Shown here: positions 26,346 to 33,107 of the stretch, in pieces
Position numbering within the stretch: the stretch's first letter is position 1
How the letters are laid out: each line of letters begins with the position of its first letter
Assembly (NCBI GenBank): GCA_947174885.1
Contig: CAMWKO010000022.1
Span: 1 to 44,973 of the forward strand
DNA: 44,973 bases
Reading direction: 5' to 3'
Origin: an uncultured Clostridia bacterium
GTDB lineage: Bacteria; Bacillota; Clostridia; Lachnospirales; Lachnospiraceae
Translations under genes and position numbers: made by a program
The notes under the pieces: model-generated
Database searches by the model: none
The model's input: only the letters and a program-made list of their open reading frames with translations
What the model was told of the DNA's origin: nothing

Positions 26346-27206
26346 ATGAAGAAAAGGAAAAATAAATATAATAGGGTTCAGGAAATGGTTATAGATTTTA
26401 TAAGTATTTCAATTGTTGTAGTAGCAGTAGTAATGGTGATTTTAAATATAGATATTGAGATATTGAGCGGCGAGAATGAGATGGTCAATTCCATTAACAG
26501 CATTGAAGAAAAAAAGAATAAGGGTATTTTAAGTAATGGATATACAGGTGAAGGTATGGGTGAAAATGCATATAGTAAATATAACAATGTGGATAAAGGA
26601 AAATTGATTGAGACAGAGACTGTTGAAGGGAATTATTTTGAAAATTCTGTTTTCTTAGGAGATTCCAGAACTGTAGCGATGAAAGAATTAGGTATTTTGG
26701 AGTCTGCCAATACATTCTCTGTAAATGGTATAAATCATATTGATTTTATTTCACAGATTTTCTTTGATAACATTACGGGTATTACAGGTGATATATTTGA
26801 AATAGTTGCAGCCAGAAAACCGGATAAGATATACGTTGCTTTAGGTGTGAACGGGGTATCATTTATACAAAAAGATTTGTTTATAGAAAAATATAACGAA
26901 TTAATTGAAAGACTTATAGAGGCATCACCAGACAGTAAAATTATTATTGAGAGTATTTTACCGGTAAATGAGAATACTTATACAGGAAGTAATAAAAACC
27001 TTACAAATAAAAATATTGATGAAATGAATATAGAGCTTCTTGCAATATCAGAAAATAGAGGAGTATATTTTTTAGATATATCGGATGCTTTAAAAAATGA
27101 GGAAAATAGTCTTGCAATACAGTATGATTGCGGTGACGGACTGCATTTTACAAAAGAAGGATATGAAGCAGTTTTTGAGGAGATATGTAAATATGGTGTT
27201 GATTAA
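26346..27206 (+). CDS. Membrane-anchored SGNH/GDSL-family hydrolase
   Basis: The 286-residue protein has a basic N terminus and one hydrophobic segment (about 13-35), then an extracytoplasmic domain. SGNH landmarks are FLGDSRTV with GDS at 105-107, the block III-like VALGVNGVSFI, and DGLHFTKEGY with Asp264 and His267 completing the Ser-Asp-His triad. SGNH proteins remove acyl groups from sugars, lipids or cell wall polymers. The substrate here is unknown. The ATG at 26346 is chosen over the GTG three codons upstream, because AGAGGG is 8 bases from the ATG and would overlap the GTG. It is a single-gene unit. Confidence 0.8.
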   Translation: MKKRKNKYNRVQEMVIDFISISIVVVAVVMVILNIDIEILSGENEMVNSINSIEEKKNKGILSNGYTGEGMGENAYSKYNNVDKGKLIETETVEGNYFENSVFLGDSRTVAMKELGILESANTFSVNGINHIDFISQIFFDNITGITGDIFEIVAARKPDKIYVALGVNGVSFIQKDLFIEKYNELIERLIEASPDSKIIIESILPVNENTYTGSNKNLTNKNIDEMNIELLAISENRGVYFLDISDALKNEENSLAIQYDCGDGLHFTKEGYEAVFEEICKYGVD

Positions 27207-27229
27207 TGTAGAAATACACCTTTAGCATA

Positions 27230-27258
27230 TTGGTTTTTTGAGGAAGATATGCTATAAT
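27230..27258 (+). promoter_or_regulatory. Predicted sigma-A promoter of the SDR gene
   Basis: TTGGTT (27230-27235) and TATAAT (27253-27258) are 17 bases apart, and the -10 is extended (TGCTATAAT). Transcription would start near 27265, ahead of AAAGGAGG at 27281. Confidence 0.65.
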
Positions 27259-27295
27259 GTCTGTAAAGATATATTGTGTCAAAGGAGGTTTCTAC

Positions 27296-28096
27296 ATGGG
27301 TTTTTTAGCTGGAAAAACAGTAATTATAACGGGTGCAGGACGTGCAGTATTGAGTGATGGTCGCTGTGGTTCTATTGGTTATGGTATTGCAACTGCTTAT
27401 GCAAAAGAGGGTGCAAATATTGTAATAACAGGACGTAATGTAAAAAAGCTTGAGGATGCAAAGGAAGAACTGGAACGTCTTTATGGTATTAAGGTTCTTA
27501 TTGTACAAGCAGATGTTAATGCAGGAGCTGATAATCTTGCAGTAGTTCAGAATGTTGTGGATAAGACGATTGAAACGTTTGGTGGAATTGATGTTCTCAT
27601 TAATAATGCCCAAGCATCTGCATCAGGTGTAACACTTGCTGACCACACAACAGAACAGTTTGATCTTGCAGTTTATTCAGGTCTATATGCAGCATTTTAT
27701 TATATGAAGGCATGCTATCCTCATCTTGCAAAATCCAAGGGTTCTGTTATTAATTTTGCATCAGGAGCCGGACTTTTTGGAAATTTCGGACAATGTGCTT
27801 ATGCAGCAGCAAAGGAGGGTATAAGAGGTCTCACAAGAGTTGCAGCTACAGAGTGGGCAAAGGATGGAATCAATGTAAATATTGTATGTCCTCTTGCGTG
27901 GACATCACAGCTTGAGCAGTTTGAAAAAGCATATCCTGATGCTTTTAAGGCAAATGTTCATACTCCGCCGGCAGGACATTTTGGAGATGCAGAGCTTGAG
28001 ATAGGAAGAGTTTGTGTACAACTGGCTTCTCCTGACTTTAAGTATATGACAGGAGAAACATTAACACTTGAAGGTGGATTAGGACAAAGACCATAA
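27296..28096 (+). CDS. Short-chain dehydrogenase/reductase
   Basis: The 266-residue classical SDR has a Rossmann fold with Asn at LINNAQA, Ser in VINFASGAG and the catalytic pair in AYAAAK, followed by GLTRVAATEWAKDGINVNIV. An NAD(P)-dependent oxidoreductase is certain in type, but the substrate is unknown. The glycine motif is unusual. About ten residues (RAVLSDGRCG) separate TGAG from SIGYGIA, somewhat like the split motif of enoyl-ACP reductases, and NNAQ replaces NNAG. The ATG at 27296 is chosen because AAAGGAGG ends 8 bases before it. An upstream ATG at 27257 overlaps the -10 box. Confidence 0.85.
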   Translation: MGFLAGKTVIITGAGRAVLSDGRCGSIGYGIATAYAKEGANIVITGRNVKKLEDAKEELERLYGIKVLIVQADVNAGADNLAVVQNVVDKTIETFGGIDVLINNAQASASGVTLADHTTEQFDLAVYSGLYAAFYYMKACYPHLAKSKGSVINFASGAGLFGNFGQCAYAAAKEGIRGLTRVAATEWAKDGINVNIVCPLAWTSQLEQFEKAYPDAFKANVHTPPAGHFGDAELEIGRVCVQLASPDFKYMTGETLTLEGGLGQRP

Positions 28097-28110
28097 GCAT
28101 AATTTAGCTG

Positions 28111-28167
28111 GGATGCATGAGAAAGAATCAGGTAAAGTATTGATCTTTCTCATTGCATCCTTTTTTT
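28111..28167 (+). terminator. Terminator of the SDR gene
   Basis: GGATGCA (28111-28117) pairs with TGCATCC (28154-28160), and the inner GAGAAAGA pairs with TCTTTCTC. TTTTTTT follows at 28161-28167. Confidence 0.85.
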
Positions 28168-28212
28168 ATGCGGTCTAAATTATCATAAATAATTTCGATT
28201 TAAAAATGAATT

Positions 28213-28290
28213 GAAGTTTCCGTATTTTTTGTTTTGTATATATAGGGTAGCAAGACTTTATGAACCTCAAAATAGAAAATATGGAAATAT
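28213..28290. repeat. Family A palindromic repeat, diverged full copy
   Basis: The left arm GAAGTTTCCGTATTTTTTG and the right arm CAAAATAGAAAATATGGAAA resemble those of 22667-22736. The loop region contains GACTTTATGAACC, related to GACTTTTTGAA in the half copies. Confidence 0.6.
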
Positions 28291-28416
28291 AAAAAAGCTG
28301 ATAGAAATTCATGGATAAATTAATATATACAAGTATAATATTACTTTTTTTACAAATACTAGTAGCATAGCTCAAATATGCTTAAATTAAAATATATTTT
28401 TGGAGGAAGTAGTATT

Positions 28417-28965
28417 ATGAAAGCAACAGGAATTGTGCGACGTATAGATGATTTGGGTAGAGTAGTTGTTCCCAAAGAAATTAGAAGAACCCTAAGAATC
28501 AGAGAAGGAGATCCGCTTGAAATTTTTACAGATAATGAGGGTTCGATTATATTAAAAAAATATTCACCTATAGGTGAGATGACACCATTTGCCAAACAGT
28601 ATGCAGAAGCATTATCAAGTGTTGCAGGGCATATGATTATTATTACTGATAGAGATCAGGCAATAGCTGTAGCCGGTGGAGTTAAGAGTGAGTTATTGGG
28701 AAAACATATTTCAAAACCGCTGGAAAATATTATGACTGAGCGTCAGCTTTACAATACAGCTAATGATAAAAACCCAATAACTATAGTAGAAGGTACAGAT
28801 ATGAATTTTAAGGAATATCAACAGGTTATATATCCTATTATATGTGAGGGTGATGTAATTGGATCGGTTATTATTATGAGTAAAAATAATAACAGGCTTA
28901 CTGATACAGAGAATAAACTTGCAGGTGTTGCAGCATTATTTTTGGCAAGACAAATGGAGAGCTAG
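28417..28965 (+). CDS. spoVT: Stage V sporulation protein T
   Basis: The 182-residue transcription factor has an N-terminal AbrB-type swapped-hairpin DNA-binding domain (GIVRRIDDLGRVVVPKEIRR, residues 4-23) and a GAF-like C-terminal domain, the SpoVT layout and length. In Bacillus it tunes sigma-G-dependent gene expression in the forespore. The ATG at 28417 is chosen because GGAGGAAG is 7 bases upstream and the protein then begins MKATGIVRR, as in known SpoVT. It lies in the same position relative to rqcP-yabP-yabQ-divIC-spoIIE as in Bacillus. Confidence 0.95.
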   Translation: MKATGIVRRIDDLGRVVVPKEIRRTLRIREGDPLEIFTDNEGSIILKKYSPIGEMTPFAKQYAEALSSVAGHMIIITDRDQAIAVAGGVKSELLGKHISKPLENIMTERQLYNTANDKNPITIVEGTDMNFKEYQQVIYPIICEGDVIGSVIIMSKNNNRLTDTENKLAGVAALFLARQMES

Positions 28966-29081
28966 GTCATAAGAATGTGAAAAATGGACTTGAGTATTAT
29001 GGAAAATGCCTAAAAAAAGTCATTAAATTCGTTAGAAATGCCTAAATTTAGGGGAAAACCGCTATAAATTCGCTATTTTTC

Positions 29082-29110
29082 TTGACAAAATCTGTGAAAG
29101 AGTTTATAAA
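29082..29110 (+). promoter_or_regulatory. Strong sigma-A promoter of hup
   Basis: TTGACA (29082-29087) and TATAAA (29105-29110) are separated by 17 bases. This is among the best promoters in the window, as expected for an abundant nucleoid protein. The leader is about 85 bases. Upstream, ATGCCTAAA occurs twice (near 29006 and 29039). Confidence 0.75.
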
Positions 29111-29200
29111 TAAGGAGATGGGTAGACATACATATATACCCGTGAATAACTCATACAATGAGTTTAAAATATAAACTATGAACAGAGGAGGAGTTTATCC

Positions 29201-29482
29201 ATGAACAAGTCTGAATTAGTTGCAGCTATGGCTGCAAAAACAGAATTATCAAAAAAGGATTCTGAAAAGGCATTAAAGGCTTTCATCGAAGTAGTAACAG
29301 AACAGTTAAAGAAAGGTGACAAAGTACAGTTAGTTGGCTTTGGTACTTTTGAAGTTGCTAAGAGAGCTGCAAGAGAAGGAAGAAACCCACAGACAGGAAA
29401 GGCAATGAAGATTGCTGCTTCTAAAGCTCCTAAATTTAAAGCTGGTAAGGCTTTAAAGGACGAAGTAAACAAGAAGAAATAG
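29201..29482 (+). CDS. hup: DNA-binding protein HU
   Basis: The 93-residue histone-like dimeric protein bends and compacts DNA. It shows the full HU sequence: [20 protein letters not shown], the [11 protein letters not shown] core, the flexible arm [20 protein letters not shown] and the C-terminal helix. The lysine-rich end KDEVNKKK is normal. AGAGGAGG precedes the ATG. It is a single-gene unit with a strong promoter and terminator. Confidence 0.97.
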   Translation: MNKSELVAAMAAKTELSKKDSEKALKAFIEVVTEQLKKGDKVQLVGFGTFEVAKRAAREGRNPQTGKAMKIAASKAPKFKAGKALKDEVNKKK

Positions 29483-29513
29483 GTTAAGTTCCTTTGATTA
29501 TGGATAATCCAAG

Positions 29514-29545
29514 AAAAAGTCTTATCATTATGATAAGACTTTTTT
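29514..29545 (+). terminator. Terminator of hup
   Basis: AAAAAGTCTTATCA (29514-29527) pairs with TGATAAGACTTTTT (29531-29544) around a 3-base loop, ending in a T-run. It is symmetrical enough to act both ways. Confidence 0.9.
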
Positions 29546-29670
29546 GCATAATATATCTATGCTATCCGGTCGCAGGGCTTTATGAGTTCCTGTGGCAAAT
29601 AACCCCGCAGGAATAAAAATACAGATACAAAAGAAATATTATTATATAAAAAATTTAAAGGAGAAAAGAA

Positions 29671-29910
29671 ATGAGATTAGATAAATATTTAAAGCTTTCC
29701 AGACTAATTAAACGCAGAACTGTTGCAAATGAAGCCTGTGATGCAGGAAGAGTTTTAATTAATGACAAAGTGGCAAAAGCTTCAGCGGATGTAAAAGTAG
29801 GAGATAAAATAGAAATTCAATTCGGAACCAGAAATGTAGCAGTGCGTGTTACAAATGTTCAGGAGACTGTAAAAAAGGAGGAAGCTAAGGAGATGTATGA
29901 ATACATATAA
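29671..29910 (+). CDS. rqcP: S4-domain RNA-binding protein RqcP (YabO)
   Basis: The 79-residue protein consists almost entirely of one S4 domain: MRLDKYLKLSRLIKRRTVAN, AGRVLINDK and VGDKIEIQFG. In Bacillus, RqcP (YabO) works with RqcH in ribosome-associated quality control, helping to add alanine tails to stalled chains. AAAGGAG precedes the ATG. Its position just before yabP and yabQ matches Bacillus order. Hsp15 is related but longer. Confidence 0.9.
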   Translation: MRLDKYLKLSRLIKRRTVANEACDAGRVLINDKVAKASADVKVGDKIEIQFGTRNVAVRVTNVQETVKKEEAKEMYEYI

Positions 29911-30022
29911 TAATTAGTATATGTCATACTTAATTTTGTAATAATTAATATTTCCCTTAAATATACTTAATATATATTATTCAAGGTAAAAGTGTGCGGT
30001 GTCACATCTGTAGGGGGTATAT

Positions 30023-30289
30023 ATGGAGGATAAGCGTGGACATATAGTTCAAATGATAGATAGAAAACTAATGTATGTAACTGATGTTAAGGATGTAGAT
30101 TCGTTTAATCTTAATGAAATACTTCTTGAAACGGGTCAGGGTATGATACAGGTTAAGGGAAATGATATTCATGTTAAGAGATTAAATTTAGAAAAGGGCG
30201 AAGCAGATATAGAAGGAAAATTCGACAGTGTTATTTATACAGTCAGCAGGAAAAATAATGAATCCGTTTTAAAGAGATTGTTTAAATAA
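30023..30289 (+). CDS. yabP: Sporulation protein YabP
   Basis: The 88-residue protein matches the YabP family in length and pattern (MIDRKLMYVTDVKDVDSFN, then a LLETGQGMIQVKG-like strand pair). YabP belongs to the YabP/YqfC family of small sporulation proteins. In Bacillus, yabP and yabQ are sigma-E genes, and YabQ is needed for cortex formation. The stop overlaps the yabQ start by one base (TAATG), so the two are coupled. AGGGGG precedes the ATG. No convincing sigma-E promoter was identified upstream. Confidence 0.88.
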   Translation: MEDKRGHIVQMIDRKLMYVTDVKDVDSFNLNEILLETGQGMIQVKGNDIHVKRLNLEKGEADIEGKFDSVIYTVSRKNNESVLKRLFK

Positions 30290-30864
30290 TGAGCTATTTT
30301 CTTACTAATCAGGCATCACAGTTTTTATCAGCTATATTTGCAGGGATGATTTTATCATGTATATATGATGTGTTTAGAATATTTAGAAATGTTATTAAGC
30401 ACAAATCTATATGGGTAAATGTCGAAGACTTTTTCTATTGGAACTTTGTGGGTATATTTTTATATGTACTAATATTTTATAGTAATGACGGAATACTAAG
30501 GTGGTTTATTATTGCTTCAGCGATACTTGGAGCATTTTTGTACAACATAGGTATTGGCAGATTTATGGTAAAATATTTATCTGTTTTAATTAACTTTATT
30601 ATCAATAATCTATTGAAAAAACCTGTTAAAAGGGCTACAATATTATTTGTAAAAGTATTAAAAATTCCAACTAAATTTATTAAGCATAAACTCTCTGTCA
30701 GATTAGAACATAGGAAAGCAGGAAAAATTAAAAGGCTTGAAGCTAAAAATGAGAAGTTAAAGGCTAAAGGAAAGCTTCCTAAAAGCAAAAAATCAGAAGA
30801 TAAGCTTAGTAAAAAGGGAGAAGTAAATGGGAAAAAGTCAAAGAAAAAGAGCAAAATCAAGTAA
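30289..30864 (+). CDS. yabQ: Spore cortex biosynthesis protein YabQ
   Basis: The 191-residue protein has about four hydrophobic segments in residues 5-110, including FAGMILSCIYDVFRIFRN, the typical YabQ start, and then a strongly basic Lys/Ser-rich cytoplasmic tail (about 135-191). In Bacillus, YabQ is an outer-forespore-membrane protein required for cortex synthesis. The last 38 bases overlap the start of divIC in another frame. The Lys-rich tail is longer than functionally expected and is shaped in part by that overlap. Confidence 0.88.
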   Translation: MSYFLTNQASQFLSAIFAGMILSCIYDVFRIFRNVIKHKSIWVNVEDFFYWNFVGIFLYVLIFYSNDGILRWFIIASAILGAFLYNIGIGRFMVKYLSVLINFIINNLLKKPVKRATILFVKVLKIPTKFIKHKLSVRLEHRKAGKIKRLEAKNEKLKAKGKLPKSKKSEDKLSKKGEVNGKKSKKKSKIK

Positions 30865-31126
30865 ATTGGGAGTTATCGGTATTATTGCAGTTGTTGCATT
30901 TATGGCGATAGTATTATTTTCGCAAATTTCAGATAAAGAAAAAGAGCTTAAGGAGCTGGAGGCAAAACAGGAGCAGCTTGAGAAAAAGCTTGAGGAAGAA
31001 AAAACCAGAGGCGAGCAGCTGGAAGAAAAGCGGGTTTATGTGAAAACCAAGAAGTATGTGGAAGAAATTGCGAAGCAGCTAGGATTAGTTTATCCAAATG
31101 AGGTTATATATAAACCTAACAATTAA
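30827..31126 (+). CDS. divIC: Septum formation initiator DivIC (FtsL/DivIC family)
   Basis: The 99-residue single-pass protein has a basic cytoplasmic N terminus, one membrane segment (about 13-31), a coiled coil (about 35-66, mostly Glu/Lys/Leu/Gln) and the family ending YVEEIAKQLGLVYPNEVIY. DivIC pairs with FtsL in the division machinery. The ATG at 30827 lies within the end of yabQ and follows AGGGAG at about 30814, so translation is coupled. Position between yabQ and spoIIE supports DivIC rather than FtsL. Confidence 0.9.
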   Translation: MGKSQRKRAKSSKLGVIGIIAVVAFMAIVLFSQISDKEKELKELEAKQEQLEKKLEEEKTRGEQLEEKRVYVKTKKYVEEIAKQLGLVYPNEVIYKPNN

Positions 31127-31188
31127 TAATAGTATCTTACATATTGTGAAGTATCAAAATTCGATTCAAAAAAGTTTTTTAAAGAAGA

Positions 31189-31233
31189 TTTGTCAAAATA
31201 ATCTTTGAAACAGAGTAGCAGTTTAGACAAAAA
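31189..31233 (+). promoter_or_regulatory. Candidate Spo0A boxes upstream of spoIIE
   Basis: TTTGTCAAAA (31189-31198) matches the 0A-box pattern TTTGTCRAA. A second, reversed match, TTTTTGTCTAAA on the minus strand (31222-31233), has one difference in the TGTCGAA core and overlaps the -35 element. Spo0A is known to activate spoIIE from boxes near a misplaced -35. Confidence 0.55.
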
Positions 31234-31256
31234 ATTTAATGATGACACTTTATAAT
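31224..31256 (+). promoter_or_regulatory. Candidate Spo0A-dependent sigma-A promoter of spoIIE
   Basis: TAGACA (31224-31229) and a perfect TATAAT (31251-31256) are 21 bases apart. This is too far for normal sigma-A use but equals the spacing known for Spo0A-activated promoters such as Bacillus spoIIE. Transcription would start near 31263. Confidence 0.6.
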
Positions 31257-31306
31257 CCTCTTTCACAGGGCAGATAAATGCTCTGGCAAGAAAGGGGATT
31301 TTTTTT
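31254..31306 (+). terminator. Terminator hairpin that also covers the spoIIE ribosome binding site
   Basis: AATCCTCTTTC (31254-31264) pairs with GAAAGGGGATT (31290-31300), 11 pairs with one G-T. AGGGCA and TGCTCT add an inner stem. A run of eight T (31299-31306) runs straight into the spoIIE ATG at 31307. The only ribosome binding site for spoIIE, AAAGGGG, is the right arm. It terminates read-through from divIC, or blocks translation if read through. Confidence 0.75.
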
Positions 31307-32989
31307 ATGAAGGAAAAGGTAATTAAATCAGGAGTTATTAGTGTGATAGGTGCTATTTTAAGTATAGTACCGATTATGGGATATTATCCCTTTGTAGGTG
31401 CATTTGCTGTGGCTGTTATGAGCAGTTACTGCCTAAGGCTTCCGACTATAGTAGCAATGCTGGCTGCAATGGTGTGGAGACTGGATATAGTATCATGTAT
31501 GAAATATTCACTTATTTTACTTGCACTTGCAGTAGTGATTAAGTTATTGGAAGAAAAGGGAAGCAGAATGAATAACAAGGTGGCAGCACTGATAGGCTCG
31601 GTAACAGTACTGCTTATGGAAACGACGGATATGCTTGGAACAGGTATACATAGCGGAGAAATACTTATTATTACGGGACTTGTATTATTGACCTTCAGTG
31701 GCGGGTTACTGTTTCATTTGTTTCTGGGAATATTTATTTCAAGTGGAAGGAGAATACATAGTATGGGGAAGAAGAAAAAGCAAATGGAAGATTTTTTTGT
31801 ATATGAGGAACGGTTAAGAGATATTGGAGACAGCTTTATCAGACTGTCAAAAATGGCAGGTGATACATACTTTGATAATAATTCGGACAGTGTAATGGAC
31901 ACTTTCAATAATGCGGATATAAATAATATTTTGGAAGCGGATAAAAATGAAGATTTGTATATAGAAAATAAAATAATTGCAAATCAAAAGCAGGAAAGCA
32001 GAAAATTACTTTCCATGTATCTTAAGGAAACAGGAAAGATAATTAAGGGAATTTCAAACGAAACCAATAAACTTGTAAAAACTGACGAAGATTTAGAGGA
32101 AAATATTGCAAAGAATATAAGTGAAATGAAGATACATTGTATGGATGTAAGGATTAGTGAAGATAAAGGCAAAAAACAGATAACAGTAAAGATGAGGAAA
32201 AAGGGCGGAAGCTATATTACTCTTGCAAGTGTTGCAAATAATATCAGCTCGGTAATGAATAAGAAGTATGTAATAGTCGGAGACAGAAAATTCCTGGACA
32301 ATAAGATGGAGATATATACCTTTGTAGAGGACACTAATTATTTTGTAATGCATGGTATAGCTAAAAAATCTATAAACAGCAGTAGCAGTGGAGATAATTA
32401 TACATGTATAAATCTGGATAGCGGACAGACTCTGCTTAGTATCTCCGATGGAATGGGAACAGGCAGTAAGGCAAGCAGGGAAAGCAGTCAGGTGGTTGAG
32501 CTTATTGAGGAATTTATGGAATGCGGCTACAGTGAGGAACTGACACTTAAGCTCATAAACAGTATGTTTGTGGCAAAGGGAAATATGTGTCCTGCTACTG
32601 TGGATATGAGTATTATTGATATGCATTCAGGTATGTGTGGTATTTTAAAATCGGGTGCAGCTACTACATATGTAAAACGTGACAGATGGGTTGAAGCCAT
32701 TAAATCTACGTCGCTTCCAATAGGAGTTATGGAAAGTGTGGATATGGAAGCTACAAGAAAAAAGCTGTATGACGGGGATTTTGTTATCATGGTATCTGAC
32801 GGAATTTTAGAGTCTATTGAAGATACAGAAAAGGATAAGGTTATAAGTGATATTATTTTATCTGCCAAGTCAAAGAAACCAAAGGATATGGCATATGAAA
32901 TTTTAAATACAGTATGTGAAAAAGCAGGCAGTATTATTAGTGATGATATGACGGTGCTTGTAACCGGAATATGGGACAAGTTTGCATAA
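31307..32989 (+). CDS. spoIIE: Stage II sporulation protein E (short form)
   Basis: SpoIIE is a membrane PP2C-type phosphatase that dephosphorylates SpoIIAA at the asymmetric septum and so releases sigma-F. The catalytic domain occupies about residues 350-560 and has the metal motifs SDGMGTGSKAS (Asp381, Gly382) and VSDGILES (Asp498, Gly499). The membrane part has about five hydrophobic segments in residues 5-150, against ten in Bacillus. The total is 560 residues against about 827. The middle region (150-350) is helical and acidic. The ATG follows the hairpin described above. Order and domain make the identity secure. Confidence 0.92.
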   Translation: MKEKVIKSGVISVIGAILSIVPIMGYYPFVGAFAVAVMSSYCLRLPTIVAMLAAMVWRLDIVSCMKYSLILLALAVVIKLLEEKGSRMNNKVAALIGSVTVLLMETTDMLGTGIHSGEILIITGLVLLTFSGGLLFHLFLGIFISSGRRIHSMGKKKKQMEDFFVYEERLRDIGDSFIRLSKMAGDTYFDNNSDSVMDTFNNADINNILEADKNEDLYIENKIIANQKQESRKLLSMYLKETGKIIKGISNETNKLVKTDEDLEENIAKNISEMKIHCMDVRISEDKGKKQITVKMRKKGGSYITLASVANNISSVMNKKYVIVGDRKFLDNKMEIYTFVEDTNYFVMHGIAKKSINSSSSGDNYTCINLDSGQTLLSISDGMGTGSKASRESSQVVELIEEFMECGYSEELTLKLINSMFVAKGNMCPATVDMSIIDMHSGMCGILKSGAATTYVKRDRWVEAIKSTSLPIGVMESVDMEATRKKLYDGDFVIMVSDGILESIEDTEKDKVISDIILSAKSKKPKDMAYEILNTVCEKAGSIISDDMTVLVTGIWDKFA

Positions 32990-33057
32990 AATTATAGAGC
33001 AGGACCTTATGAACGTTAAAATAAAAGATACGGTAACACCAGGGAGTATAAAATCGC

Positions 33058-33086
33058 TTGATTTTAAATTATCATTAAAGTATAGT
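33058..33086 (+). promoter_or_regulatory. Predicted sigma-A promoter of tilS-hpt-ftsH
   Basis: TTGATT (33058-33063) and TATAGT (33081-33086) are 17 bases apart. The leader would be only about 15 bases, with GAGAAAGGA before the ATG. The -35 overlaps a small AAAATC/GATTTT hairpin (33050-33065) that resembles the family B core. Confidence 0.55.
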
Positions 33087-33107
33087 TAGAGAAAGGACTA
33101 TACAGAT

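Larger units (their letters stand above)
28097..28416. other. Intergenic region between SDR gene and spoVT
   Basis: This 320-base gap holds a terminator (28111-28167), a diverged family A palindrome (28213-28290) and a -10-like TATAAT at 28333-28338. A TGGATA lies 16 bases upstream of that box (28311-28316). spoVT is a forespore gene in Bacillus, but no convincing sigma-G promoter was identified. No coding frame is supported. Confidence 0.45.

Noticed and set aside
32093-32979. Minus-strand frames of 177 and 150 residues opposite spoIIE
   Set aside because: They are antisense to the SpoIIE phosphatase domain, have no start context and have hydrophobic low-complexity products.
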